DNA of 64,000 nucleotides from Rhodospirillales bacterium. Lineage in GTDB: Bacteria; Pseudomonadota; Alphaproteobacteria; Reyranellales; Reyranellaceae. The stretch lies in NCBI GenBank assembly GCA_016185145.1, contig JACPOB010000111.1:16221-80220 (forward strand). Direction: 5' to 3'. This document shows positions 35,336-44,652 of the stretch, piece after piece. The notes beneath the pieces were generated by a model. The model made no database searches. It was not told the origin of the DNA and saw only the letters and a list, made by a program, of their open reading frames with translations. Within the stretch, counting starts at the first letter, position 1, and every line of letters starts with the position of its first letter. The translations under genes were made by a program, and so were the position numbers.

Positions 35336-36236
35336 CGGCGATCGCATCCTGCTGGCGCCGGAAGAACCAGTAGCCGAACCAGAAGAAGAACATCGATATG
35401 AACATCGTCCAGGCAATGACCAGGCCGGCGGGAATCCTCCCGAACACCACCAGGTCGCGGATGGTCTCGATGAAACCGGTCAGGACGTTGGCGTACATCA
35501 GGAGGTACCAGGTGGGGCCGAGCGTTTCGTGTGAGAAGAATACCGGCGTGGCGAACATCAGCACCGGGGCGATCGTCATCATGAGGTAGGCAGTGTCGCG
35601 GGTGAACGCGCCCATGGCGGACAGCAGCCAGGTGATGCCGATCAGGAACATCAGGAACGGGATGAACCACAGAGGCAGCAGCAGCACGGTCCAGTGCAGC
35701 GTGCCGGCGAAGACGAGCTGGCAGACCAGCATGAGCGCCAGGCCGATCGAGGCATATGTCGTCGCCCTGAGCGTCGAGATGATCGGCAGCATCTCGGCCG
35801 GAAACATCGTCTGCTTGATGTAGTGGGCGTATTCGTGGAGCAGCGAGGGCGCCCGGTATGCCATCTCGGTGAAGAAGTTGAATGCCACCAACCCGCCAAA
35901 GATGAAAAGGGCGTAGTCGATGGACGAACTGGACTGGGTCTTGTTGGGTAGCGTCGCCGAGCCGCCGAAGACAAGGGTGTAGGTAACGAGCGAAATCAGG
36001 GGCGCCACCACCGCCCACACCCAGCCGGCCATCGACCCGCTGAAACGCTCGCGCAACTCCCGTCGCAGAATTGCCGCAATCAGGTCGCGGTGGTGCCAGG
36101 CCTCGACGAAGGGCCGCAACAGGAAGCGGACGATGCGCTCCAGCCAGTTGTAGTCCCGCGGCTCGACCGCCTTGCCATCCACAAAGTGCATGACGGGCGC
36201 ATCGGGCAGTTCCTGGCGATTATTCAAGTTAACCAT
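35325..36236 (-). CDS. Polysaccharide ABC exporter, permease (Wzm/KpsM-like)
   Basis: A 303-residue ABC-2 type permease with an N-terminal cytoplasmic segment (RDLIAAILRRELRERFSGS) and about six membrane helices, ending in WFGYWFFRRQQ. It is the partner of the following ATPase, with which it overlaps. The ATG at 36236 (MVNLNNRQ) is preferred; the frame remains open to 36275. The exporter direction faces the transketolase operon convergently, and its cargo is presumably the glycan built by genes across 1-36 kb. Confidence 0.88.
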   Translation of the reverse strand: MVNLNNRQELPDAPVMHFVDGKAVEPRDYNWLERIVRFLLRPFVEAWHHRDLIAAILRRELRERFSGSMAGWVWAVVAPLISLVTYTLVFGGSATLPNKTQSSSSIDYALFIFGGLVAFNFFTEMAYRAPSLLHEYAHYIKQTMFPAEMLPIISTLRATTYASIGLALMLVCQLVFAGTLHWTVLLLPLWFIPFLMFLIGITWLLSAMGAFTRDTAYLMMTIAPVLMFATPVFFSHETLGPTWYLLMYANVLTGFIETIRDLVVFGRIPAGLVIAWTMFISMFFFWFGYWFFRRQQDAIADVI

Positions 36237-36559
36237 TGAATTAGAACGACAAATCGGGACGGCGGACGGCCGCAAGACGTGGTGTCAGGGTGGGGGGCAT
36301 TGCGGCAGGTCGCATAGCATAGCGAACCCGTCCGAGATAGCCTCGACAATGTCTCGTCGGAGCCCCCTATTGCCATCGGCAGGGGAAATTCGCCGCGGAA
36401 TCATGGCGAGTTATGCGCCGATGCTCGAGGCGCGACATCGTCTTGACGCTCCCCAGGGGTATAGGCTAGCGGGACGCCTCGGATTCCCCTCCCGCAACCA
36501 CTGGCCGCCGGCGAAAGTGCCGATCTTGACCACCTCGAACGATACCTTGAGAGCCGCCC
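36237..36559. other. Divergent control region between exporter and TPR gene
   Basis: A 323-base gap between divergently transcribed genes, where promoters for both should lie. A TTGACG at about 36441 is a good -35 but the nearest TATAGG is only 11 bases away, so I do not call a promoter. No hairpin or coding stretch is supported. Confidence 0.4.
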
Positions 36560-37693
36560 GTGGCTGATATCGGCATATTGCGAGCGGCCATTGCGCCGGT
36601 CAGGCGCCTGTGGCGCCGGCCCGACACGGTCGAGATTGCCCCCAAGGTCGGCGATGACGAGCAGGACGCCCGCGCCCATTTCCGCGACGGCCTGGTGAAA
36701 CGGCGTGGCGGCAACGGCGAGGGTGCCCTTGCTGCATTCGACCGGGCGCTGGCGCTTGTTCCCGATTTCGCCGACGCCGTGATGGCGCGGGCGGAACTCC
36801 TCGACAGCCTGGGACGCAGCGAGGAGGCGCACGGCGAGTACGGCCGGGCACGCCGTCTGTGGTCCGAACTGCCGCCGGGTGCCGCCGACCGGCGCTATAT
36901 TTTCCGCCGCCAGGGATACTTCGCCTTCGAGACCGAATCGTACGACCTGGTCCGCGCCAACGTGCGCAGCAAGATCCTGCCGCAACTCGCACACGGCAAC
37001 GCATGTCTTGCCCACGGCCGTGCGGCAGAGGCGCTGGACAGCTACGAGCGCGCGCTGAAGGTGAATCCCAAGATTTCCGAGGTGCTGGCGTTGAAGGGCG
37101 AGGCCCTGTCGACGCTCGGCCGCTACCAGGAGGCGATCGAGATCTTCGACGGGGTCCTCGCCGCCAATCCGAAGGACGGCGACACCCTGAACGCCCGCGG
37201 CATCGCGCGCGCGGCGCTGGGCCGGCTGGCCGAAGCCAACGATGACTGGCGCCATCAGTTCGAGCTGCTGCCGCAGACCAGCCCGGCGGCGCGCGCCTGC
37301 GTTGCAATGCGCATGGCCAACTACAGCGCTGCGTTCAATGAATTCGGGCTGGCCATCGCCAAGGAGCCGACGAATTCCTATTGGCTGCTCTATCGCCTGA
37401 CGGCCGCGCGACTGGCAGGGGCGCCGACCGAGCCGGTCACGCTGCCCGCCGACGATCGTTGGCCCAGCTTGCTGCTCGCCTTCCGGACCGGGCAGGCGAC
37501 GGAGGAGGCGCTGCTCGACCGCGCCAACTCGCCGGCCCGCCATGCCGAAGCGCGCTTCCAGATAGGCGTGCTGTCGGTCGACGGCAATCCGGCGGCTGCG
37601 CGCCGCTACTGGCGCGAAGTCGTCGACCAGGGCCCGCCGGCGCTGATCGAGTTTGCCGCCGCCAGCAACGAGCTGGCGCGCCTCGGCGCCTAG
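36560..37693 (+). CDS. TPR-repeat protein
   Basis: A 377-residue protein, start GTG at 36560. It is built of helical repeats: clear TPR-like units are GALAAFDRALALVPDF, AEALDSYERALKVNPKIS and YQEAIEIFDGVLAANPKD. No signal peptide is obvious; it is likely cytoplasmic. TPR proteins in such loci often scaffold glycan assembly complexes. Its partners cannot be inferred from sequence, but the following gene is a glycosyltransferase-like protein and the exporter lies opposite. Confidence 0.8.
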   Translation: MADIGILRAAIAPVRRLWRRPDTVEIAPKVGDDEQDARAHFRDGLVKRRGGNGEGALAAFDRALALVPDFADAVMARAELLDSLGRSEEAHGEYGRARRLWSELPPGAADRRYIFRRQGYFAFETESYDLVRANVRSKILPQLAHGNACLAHGRAAEALDSYERALKVNPKISEVLALKGEALSTLGRYQEAIEIFDGVLAANPKDGDTLNARGIARAALGRLAEANDDWRHQFELLPQTSPAARACVAMRMANYSAAFNEFGLAIAKEPTNSYWLLYRLTAARLAGAPTEPVTLPADDRWPSLLLAFRTGQATEEALLDRANSPARHAEARFQIGVLSVDGNPAAARRYWREVVDQGPPALIEFAAASNELARLGA

Positions 37694-37725
37694 TACCCGG
37701 AATCACAAATGCCTGATACAGCCCC

Positions 37726-37798
37726 GCTGTCATCCCGAGCGCAGCGAGGGACCTTTCCTGCAGCCTTGAAGGCCCCTCGCTTCGCTCGGGGTGACAGC
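37726..37798. repeat. Palindromic intergenic repeat
   Basis: A 73-base imperfect inverted repeat between the TPR and glycosyltransferase genes: GCTGTCATCCCGAGCGCAGC at the left and GCTTCGCTCGGGGTGACAGC at the right. It resembles short palindromic repeats spread through many alphaproteobacterial genomes. Confidence 0.7.
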
Positions 37799-37848
37799 TT
37801 TGACTCACCCATCAGCGACAGTCCGTACTAGCCGAACGAGACTCAAGA

Positions 37849-39426
37849 ATGTTTTCCGTCATCCTCTATGGCCGCAACGACAGCCACGGTTACAACCTCC
37901 ACAAGCGGGCGGCGATCAGCTTCAACGCGCTCGCCGAGGTGATGTCCGATCCCGACGACGAGATCCTGTTCGTCGACTACAACACGCCGGATGATCATCC
38001 GACCTTTCCCGAGGCGATCCACGACACGCTGACCGACAGGGCCAAGCAGGTCATGCGCATCCTGCGCATCCGTCCCGACCAGCACGTCCGGCATCGGCTG
38101 AAGACCCACCTCGTGGCGCTCGAGGCGCAGTCGCGCAATGTGGCGCTCCGGCGGTCCAATCCGCGCAACCGCTGGATCCTCTACACCAACACCGACATGC
38201 TGCTGGTGCCGCGCAACGAGAAGGAATCGCTGAGCGACATCCTGGGCGGCATCCCCGACGGCTTCTACCAGGTGCCGCGCTTCGAGATTCCCGAGATGCT
38301 GTGGGAAGCCGCGTTCGACCGACGCGATCCGGCCGGCAACCTCGCCAAGCTGCGCGACTGGTCGGTCCGCTTCCATCTGAACCAGGTCGTCCACAACTAC
38401 ATGCCGATGAAGTACGACGCGCTGGGCGACTTCCAGGCGGCGTTGCGCGAAGACATGTTCGCCATCCACGGCTTCGACGAGGACATGATCCTGGGTTGGC
38501 ACTGCGATTCGAACCTGGCGGCGCGGCTGGCGCTCTATCGCGGCCGGGTCGACACGCTGGTCGACAAGGTGTTCGGCTATCACTGCGACCATACCCGTGT
38601 CGCCGCCGCCAACAACAAGGGCCGCGCCACGCGGATGAACGACCAGGACCGCTTCATCTGGAACGTTGCCACGCCCTACGTTCCGGCCCAGGCCGAGACC
38701 TGGGGCTGGCCGGACACGGAGATCGAGGAACTCCGCCTCGACCGCGACACCGCCTACCAGCGCTACTCGACCGGCCTCGAAAAGGCGATCGAACCCGCGA
38801 CGATGCCGTTCGTCGAGACCAGCCTCGAATGGCAGCTCTACGACGATCTCACCTATGACCTGCCGCACACCCTGCCGTTCGTCTGCGACCAGGTGGTGAC
38901 GTTTCCGCGCTCGACCGCCCTCATGATGGTCGCGACGCGGCCGGACTTCGTCAGCAGCTTCGCCAAGGCCTGGAAGGGCATGGGCTTCACCGGCCCGATC
39001 CTGATCCCCGAGGAGTGCGAGGGCCTGCCGGCGGATCTGCCGGGCGTCGAGCGCGCGCCGTTCGCCGACCAGCTCTCGTCGGCCGAGCTCTTCATCTTCG
39101 AGTTCGGCCTTGCCACCCAGACGGCCACGGAGCCCGTGCGGGCCGGCCGCCAGATCGGACCGGTCGACAAGAAACGGCTGAAGCTCGCCGAGCGGCTGTT
39201 CAAGCGCGCGGCAGCGACCGAAGCCGAGACGCGTCCGGAGGGCCGGCTCGTCCCGCGCCGCTTCATCGGCGTCAACGTGATCTACAACAAGTTCTGGGTG
39301 ACCTTCACGAACTACGTCGGCGCCAACATCAATCCCTTCTGCAGCCAGGTCCTGGCCGGCCTGCCGCGCGAGGACGAATCGCTCAAGGGAAAGGTACTGA
39401 AATTCCGGGCACGCCACGCTTTGTGA
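37849..39426 (+). CDS. Putative GT-A glycosyltransferase (surface glycan locus)
   Basis: A 525-residue protein. The first 300 residues start MFSVILYGRNDSHGYNLHKR and contain FVDYNTPDDHPT and the DxD-like ILYTNTDMLLVP, consistent with a GT2/GT-A fold. Residues 330-525 have no family I can name. Its 3' end overlaps the convergent Nudix gene by 44 bases. Position beside a TPR protein, UDP-sugar dehydrogenase and exporter supports a glycan role. Confidence 0.65.
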   Translation: MFSVILYGRNDSHGYNLHKRAAISFNALAEVMSDPDDEILFVDYNTPDDHPTFPEAIHDTLTDRAKQVMRILRIRPDQHVRHRLKTHLVALEAQSRNVALRRSNPRNRWILYTNTDMLLVPRNEKESLSDILGGIPDGFYQVPRFEIPEMLWEAAFDRRDPAGNLAKLRDWSVRFHLNQVVHNYMPMKYDALGDFQAALREDMFAIHGFDEDMILGWHCDSNLAARLALYRGRVDTLVDKVFGYHCDHTRVAAANNKGRATRMNDQDRFIWNVATPYVPAQAETWGWPDTEIEELRLDRDTAYQRYSTGLEKAIEPATMPFVETSLEWQLYDDLTYDLPHTLPFVCDQVVTFPRSTALMMVATRPDFVSSFAKAWKGMGFTGPILIPEECEGLPADLPGVERAPFADQLSSAELFIFEFGLATQTATEPVRAGRQIGPVDKKRLKLAERLFKRAAATEAETRPEGRLVPRRFIGVNVIYNKFWVTFTNYVGANINPFCSQVLAGLPREDESLKGKVLKFRARHAL

Positions 39427-39976
39427 GCCGGGCCTGCAGCCACCACAGGCCCGCCAGCTGAAGGGCAGGGAGCTCGAGCGCTCCCGACTCGACCTTGCCG
39501 ATGAACTGTGTGAACGGCAGCTCGTAGGCGCGGATGACCTCGCCTTCGTCCAGCGCCTGATCGCCGGTACGCCGCGCACTCAGCGCCAGGAACGAGTAGA
39601 TGCGGTTGGTCTGCAGCGCGGGATAGACAGGCGCCGTGCCCAGCAGGTGCCAGTCGTCGCTGGCGTAGCCGGTCTCCTCTAAAAGTTCCCGCTGAATGGC
39701 CGCAAGGGGCTCCTCGCCGGCGTCGACCGTGCCGGCGGGGAATTCGGTGCGCACGCTGCCAACCGAATGCCGGTACTGGTCGACCAGCACGATGCTGAGA
39801 TCGGCCGTGAGCGCGATCACGTCGACCCAGTCCGGATGCTCTATGACCGGGCAGGGCGGCAGTATCCGCCCGTCCGGCGATTGCACGACATCGTGGCGCA
39901 GGCGCAGCCAGCGGTCGTCAACGTCGTAGTTCGACTGCAACACCTTCCATGGCCGCCTCCGAGCGGAACCGGCCAT
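39383..39976 (-). CDS. Nudix hydrolase, ADP-ribose pyrophosphatase-like
   Basis: A 197-residue protein with a complete Nudix box (G-TVDAG-E, seven residues, then RELLEETGY). The sequence before it (VLVDQYRHSVGSVRTEFPAG) is typical of the NDP-sugar/ADP-ribose pyrophosphatase subgroup. The ATG at 39976 lies 11 bases after the UDP-sugar dehydrogenase stop, so the two are co-transcribed; a longer upstream frame is spurious. It may turn over nucleotide sugars made by its partner. Confidence 0.85.
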   Translation of the reverse strand: MAGSARRRPWKVLQSNYDVDDRWLRLRHDVVQSPDGRILPPCPVIEHPDWVDVIALTADLSIVLVDQYRHSVGSVRTEFPAGTVDAGEEPLAAIQRELLEETGYASDDWHLLGTAPVYPALQTNRIYSFLALSARRTGDQALDEGEVIRAYELPFTQFIGKVESGALELPALQLAGLWWLQARLTKRGVPGISVPFP

Positions 39977-39987
39977 GGCAGGACGGC

Positions 39988-41325
39988 CTAGCGGCCGGAG
40001 CCGAGATAGAGGACGTCGGCCACGTCGGCGAACTTGTCGGCCGGCAGGGTGCGCCACAGGTCGAGCACCGTGAGGCGCTGGCCGTTGCGCTTGCACCACG
40101 CCGGATCGACCTCCTTGTACTCGGGCCAGCCGGTGGCGACGATCAGCAGGTCGCACTCGCGCACCGCGCCCTCGATCGAGGAGGCTCCGACGACCTTGTC
40201 GCCCAGCACGCCGATGGCGGCGTCCTGCGCCAGCGGATCGTGCACCGACACCACGTAGCCCGCGTCGGCGAGCTTGGCCGCGAGCTTGACGCTGTGGCTC
40301 TCCTCGACCACCGGCGTCTGCGGCTTGTAGCTGAGGCCGAGCAGGGCGATGCGCGTGCCGGCCTTGGCGAACTTGGCGACCAGGCTGCTCAGGCGATCGA
40401 TCTGGTGATTGTTGATGCGGTCGGTCGCCTCGGCCACGTCGGCGCGGGCGCCGATCTTGCGGGCGAGGGCCGCGAAGGCGACGTTGTCGCGCGGGAAGCA
40501 GGGGCCGCCATAGCCCATCGCACCCTTTAGGTACTTCGGCCCGATGCGGGTGTCGGCGCCCAGCGCCCTGGTCACGGCGTCGACGTCGGCGCCCGGCAGG
40601 CGGTCGCAGATGTCGGCCAGCATGTTGGCGTAGGAGATCTTGGTCGTGACGTAGGTGTTGACCGAGATCTTGGTGAGCTCGGCATTGACGAAGTTCATGC
40701 GCTGCACCGGCGGCTTCTTCTCGCACATCTGCAGGTAGATGGTCTGCAGCACGTCGCCGGCCTTGGTATCGCTCTCGCCGATCAGGATCGAATCGGGGAA
40801 CAGCATGTCGCGCACGACGCTGCCCAACGCGATGAATTCCGGGTTGTAGCAGAGGCCGAGATCGGGCCCGACCTTGCGGCCGGAGGCGGCTTCCAGCGCC
40901 GCCCTGATCTCGCCGCCGGTGCTGCCGGGCATCACCGTGCTGGTGATGTTCACCATGTGGTAGCCCTTCTTGTTGCGCAGCGCCTTGCCGAGCGATTCCA
41001 TCGCCTGCAGCACGAAGCGGTTGGAGAAGAAGCCGGTGCTGTCCGACGGGGTCGGCACGATCACGAAGGTCGCATCGCTCTTCTGGATGGCCTCGTTGGG
41101 ATCCATCGTGGCCGATAGCCGTTGCTTGTTGGCGGCGATCAGCTCGTTGAGCTGCGGCTCGACGATCGGCATCTTGCCGGCATTCAGCGAATCGACGAGC
41201 ACCTTGCTGACGTCGTGGCCGATGACGGTGAAGCCGCGGCTGGCGAGGACCGCGGCGAGCGGCGCTCCGAGCTTGCCGAGGCCGACGACCGACACGCGAG
41301 GGAGAGTTGCTGAAGTCATTTCCAT
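39988..41325 (-). CDS. UDP-glucose/GDP-mannose dehydrogenase family protein
   Basis: A 445-residue NAD-dependent nucleotide-sugar dehydrogenase that would oxidise C6 of an NDP-sugar to the acid. Visible are VSVVGLGKLGAPLAAVLASR, ITSTVMPGSTGGEI, YNPEFIALG, and the catalytic Cys in GYGGPCFPRDN. ATG at 41325 (MEMTSATLP) or 41319. The substrate (UDP-glucose, UDP-GlcNAc, UDP-ManNAc or GDP-mannose) is not decidable by eye. It is divergent from pepA and marks the right edge of the glycan region. Confidence 0.86.
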   Translation of the reverse strand: MEMTSATLPRVSVVGLGKLGAPLAAVLASRGFTVIGHDVSKVLVDSLNAGKMPIVEPQLNELIAANKQRLSATMDPNEAIQKSDATFVIVPTPSDSTGFFSNRFVLQAMESLGKALRNKKGYHMVNITSTVMPGSTGGEIRAALEAASGRKVGPDLGLCYNPEFIALGSVVRDMLFPDSILIGESDTKAGDVLQTIYLQMCEKKPPVQRMNFVNAELTKISVNTYVTTKISYANMLADICDRLPGADVDAVTRALGADTRIGPKYLKGAMGYGGPCFPRDNVAFAALARKIGARADVAEATDRINNHQIDRLSSLVAKFAKAGTRIALLGLSYKPQTPVVEESHSVKLAAKLADAGYVVSVHDPLAQDAAIGVLGDKVVGASSIEGAVRECDLLIVATGWPEYKEVDPAWCKRNGQRLTVLDLWRTLPADKFADVADVLYLGSGR

Positions 41326-41464
41326 GTCCGTTTTGGGGGCCGGTACTGATACTGTCGGCACGCGCGGGACGCCACCCCGAATTTGCAGCATTCCAGGGAG
41401 GATTCGCTGCTTGCGCTGCCCCGCCGCAGGGGTGAAAAATCGCCCTTCATAAGCGAGGAACCGA

Positions 41465-42958
41465 ATGAAAGTGGAATTTTCGGCCTTTCCGAAGGCCTTC
41501 TCGGGCAATGTCGCGGCCTTCGTAGCGGCCGACAAGCAACTCCTGGCAAGTGCACAAACGATCAACAAGGATGTCGGTGGGACCGTCGCGCGTGCGATCG
41601 ACGCCAGCCGCTTCACCGGCGCCAAGGGCCAGTCGCTGACGGTCCTGGGCCAGGCCGGCGACATCGCGCGCCTCACGTTGCTGGGCGTCGGCAAGAACCG
41701 CGAGCTCGATGCTCGTGGCGCCGAGGCATTGGGCGGCATCCTCGCCGCCGAGGCCAACGCGGCAGGCCAGCAGGCCGTGAGCGTTGCGGTCGATGTGGTG
41801 AAGGGCAGTAGGCTCACGCCCGCCCAGATTGCAGCCCGCATCGCGCTCGGCGCCCGGCTGCGCAACTACCGTTTCGACAAGTACAAGACCAAGGACAAGC
41901 CCGAGCAGAAGAACTCGCTCGAGCAGATCACGCTCTACGTCGCCGGCCCCGTCGAGGCGCGCCGCGCCTGGGAGCGGCTCGAGCCCACCGTCGACGCCGT
42001 GTTCTTCACCCGCGATCTCGTGAGCGAACCCGCCAACGTCCTCTATCCCGCGGAGTTCGCCCGCCGCGCCCGCGAGCTCACCAAGCTCGGCGTCAAGATC
42101 GAGATCCTGGGCGAGGCCGAGATGAAGAAGCTCGGCATGCACGTGCTGCTGGGCGTCGGTCAGGGCAGCGAGCGCGAATCGCAGCTCCTGGTGATGCGCT
42201 GGATGAACGGGCCCAAATCGCAGAAGCCGGTCGCGCTGATCGGCAAGGGCGTGTGCTTCGATACCGGCGGCATCTCGCTGAAGCCCGCCGGCGGCATGGA
42301 GGACATGAAGTGGGACATGGGCGGCGCCGGCGCCGTCACCGGCGCCATGCGCCTCCTGGCCGGCCGCAAGGCGCGCGTCAACGTCGTCGGCGTCTGCGCC
42401 CTGGTCGAGAACATGCCCGACGGCAACGCCCAGCGACCGGGCGACGTGGTCAAGAGCATGTCGGGCCAGACCGTAGAGGTGATCAACACCGACGCCGAGG
42501 GGCGGCTGATCCTGTGCGACGCCATGTGGTACGCCCAGGAGAAGTTCAAGCCGCAGGCCATGGTCGAGTTGTCGACGCTGACCGGAGCCATCATCGTCGC
42601 GTTGGGCCACGAGCGTGCCGGTCTGTTCAGCAACAACACCCAGCTCTCCAACAAGCTGCGCGCCGCCGGCGCCGGCATCGGCGAGAAGCTGTGGCGCCTG
42701 CCGCTCGGCTCGAAGTACGACAAGATGATCGATTCCGAGATCGCCGACATGCGCAACGTCACCAACAGCCGCGATGCCAGCTCGATCACGGCGGCGCAGT
42801 TCCTGCAGCGCTTCGTGCAGGAGGGGGTGGCCTGGGCGCATCTCGACATCGCCGGCGTCGCCTGGTCGAACAAGGGCGACAGCACGACGCCGAAGGGCGC
42901 CACCGCCTACGGCGTGCGTCTGCTCGATACCTGGATCGCCGACAATTACGAGAAGTGA
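41465..42958 (+). CDS. pepA: Leucyl aminopeptidase
   Basis: A 497-residue M17 metallopeptidase. The dinuclear metal and active-site motifs are GVCFDTGGISLKPAGGMEDM and NTDAEGRLILCDAMWY; length matches PepA. It removes N-terminal Leu and other residues from peptides in the cytoplasm. The next gene, holC, follows seven bases after its stop, the pepA-holC pairing common in Proteobacteria. Confidence 0.95.
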   Translation: MKVEFSAFPKAFSGNVAAFVAADKQLLASAQTINKDVGGTVARAIDASRFTGAKGQSLTVLGQAGDIARLTLLGVGKNRELDARGAEALGGILAAEANAAGQQAVSVAVDVVKGSRLTPAQIAARIALGARLRNYRFDKYKTKDKPEQKNSLEQITLYVAGPVEARRAWERLEPTVDAVFFTRDLVSEPANVLYPAEFARRARELTKLGVKIEILGEAEMKKLGMHVLLGVGQGSERESQLLVMRWMNGPKSQKPVALIGKGVCFDTGGISLKPAGGMEDMKWDMGGAGAVTGAMRLLAGRKARVNVVGVCALVENMPDGNAQRPGDVVKSMSGQTVEVINTDAEGRLILCDAMWYAQEKFKPQAMVELSTLTGAIIVALGHERAGLFSNNTQLSNKLRAAGAGIGEKLWRLPLGSKYDKMIDSEIADMRNVTNSRDASSITAAQFLQRFVQEGVAWAHLDIAGVAWSNKGDSTTPKGATAYGVRLLDTWIADNYEK

Positions 42959-42965
42959 TCGGCGG

Positions 42966-43418
42966 ATGGCGACCGAGGTCAACTTCTACCATCTGACTCG
43001 TTCGTCGCTCGAAGACGCCTTGCCCCGCCTGCTGGCCAAGACCCTGCAGGCGGGCGAAAGGGCGGTGGTGATGCTGGGCTCGCCCGAGCGCGTCGATGCG
43101 CTCAATACCTACCTCTGGACCTGCGATCCCAACGGCTTCCTGCCGCATGGCGCCGCCAAGGACGGCGAAGCCGACCGCCAGCCGATCTGGCTGACGCACC
43201 TCGACGAGAATCCCAACGGTGCTGCGTTCCTGTTCATGGCCGACCGCGCACGCTCGGAGAAGGTCGGCGATTACAAGCGCTGCTTCGAGCTGTTCGACGG
43301 CCGCGACGATACCGCCGTCGCGGAGTCGCGCGAGCGCTGGAAGGCGTACAAGGCGGCGGGACACACGGTGGTCTACTGGCAGCAGACTCCCAGCGGCGGC
43401 TGGGAGAAGAAGGCTTAG
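42966..43418 (+). CDS. holC: DNA polymerase III chi subunit
   Basis: A 150-residue HolC protein starting MATEVNFYHLTRSSLEDALP, with LLAKTLQAGERAVVML, RVDALNTYLWT and FLPHG, all characteristic of the chi subunit, which links the clamp loader to SSB. It directly follows pepA and ends at a large palindromic repeat. Confidence 0.9.
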   Translation: MATEVNFYHLTRSSLEDALPRLLAKTLQAGERAVVMLGSPERVDALNTYLWTCDPNGFLPHGAAKDGEADRQPIWLTHLDENPNGAAFLFMADRARSEKVGDYKRCFELFDGRDDTAVAESRERWKAYKAAGHTVVYWQQTPSGGWEKKA

Positions 43419-43419
43419 C

Positions 43420-43556
43420 TTGCCGGACCGCGGGCCTCCAGGCCCGCTCATCTCTTCCGGACCGCGCGCATCTTGCGCGCTCATGAATCATGAGCGAGCT
43501 GGAAGCTCGCGGTCCAGAAGAACATGAGCGGGCCTGGAGGCCCGCGGTCCCGCAAG
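43420..43556. repeat. Nested palindromic intergenic repeat (GGCCTCCAGGCC family)
   Basis: Between the convergent holC and FkbM-like genes. Outer arms are TTGCCGGACCGCGGGCCTCC at the left and GGAGGCCCGCGGTC near the right end; an inner pair built on CTTCCGGACCGCGCG and CTCGCGGTCCAGAAG lies within. The same family recurs at 56070-56140 and 60657-60783. Confidence 0.85.
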
Positions 43557-43557
43557 A

Positions 43558-44643
43558 CTAATGCCGCCTTTCTCGCGGGAACCAGTAGCCGCGCCAGGCT
43601 GACTTCAGGCGCTCCCGGATCGGGACCGGGCCCTCGGGGCGATAGAAGCTGGCCGAGTCCGCCTCGAAAGTCGCCATGTACTCGCGATAAGTCAGCGGTC
43701 GGCTGCGCTGGGTCTGCGTCTGGCCGGCCAGGAGGTCGAGGCCGGCCTCGATGTCGAACAGCGAGACGAACTCGGCGCGGCGCGCGAGCACGAGCTCGGC
43801 GGCGGCGTCCGGCACCTGCCACGCCGAAAGGATTGCCGCGAGCTTGGCGAGTTTCTCGACGCTCAGCGCAGGAGCGGCTGCCGCCAGAACGTCGCGCGCA
43901 TAGTACGCCTCGCCCTGGAACGGCCGGCCCGACACGGTCTCCGCCGGCGTCGGCCAGATGTAGCGGGCGGGCAGGGCGCGGACCGAGAAGTTGCGCACGT
44001 CGAGGCGGAACAGGTCGAAGCCGTGCGCGCGCATGAAGCGGTCGGTGTTGTGGAAGCTGTGCTCTTCGGGATCGCCCACGCCGACGAAATTGACCTCGAG
44101 TTGCACAGCGATCACCCGCAGCGTATCGAAGCGGCCGGTGAACGATTGCAGGATATCGAAGTCCGCGCCGTCGACATCGAGCTTGATGTAGTCGAGATCG
44201 CTCCAGCCGCGCTCGGCCAGCAGGTCGGGCGGGACGACGGGTTTCACCGGATCGGCGAGTCCCGTCATCTCCCAGGCATTGTGGCGCAACTGCTCCTCGG
44301 TCGAGGCCTGTTTCAGGCGGGCATCGCGGATCTCGCGCGTGCGCATGAAGCTCATGCGATCGCGCATCTTCATGATCAGCGGCGCCGCCGGCCCGGCCGA
44401 GATGTCGATCAGCTTGTCGGCCGATCGTGCCGCGAACGCCGCGACATAGGAGACGTCAGGGTTGCGCTCCAGTCCGGCCAGACGCTTGCACTCGGTGACG
44501 CTGGCATCGATGCCCAGCGCCTGCAGCCTGGGCTCGAAGGCCCGCCACAGAGGGTCGAGGCCGCCCGAGCAGCCGATGTCGAGCAGCCTGAACTTCTCGG
44601 TCTTGAGACTTTCGGCGATGAGCGCCGCAAACGACGATGCCAT
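43558..44643 (-). CDS. FkbM-like methyltransferase
   Basis: A 361-residue protein. N-terminal SAM motif FRLLDIGCSGGLDPLW, then DYIKLDVDGADFDILQSF, which is the FkbM-type acidic segment; the last 100 residues are unassigned. It is convergent with holC and followed upstream, on the same strand, by the cyclase-family gene nine bases away, so the two may be co-transcribed. Target unknown. Confidence 0.7.
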   Translation of the reverse strand: MASSFAALIAESLKTEKFRLLDIGCSGGLDPLWRAFEPRLQALGIDASVTECKRLAGLERNPDVSYVAAFAARSADKLIDISAGPAAPLIMKMRDRMSFMRTREIRDARLKQASTEEQLRHNAWEMTGLADPVKPVVPPDLLAERGWSDLDYIKLDVDGADFDILQSFTGRFDTLRVIAVQLEVNFVGVGDPEEHSFHNTDRFMRAHGFDLFRLDVRNFSVRALPARYIWPTPAETVSGRPFQGEAYYARDVLAAAAPALSVEKLAKLAAILSAWQVPDAAAELVLARRAEFVSLFDIEAGLDLLAGQTQTQRSRPLTYREYMATFEADSASFYRPEGPVPIRERLKSAWRGYWFPRERRH

Positions 44644-44652
44644 TGCGGCAGA

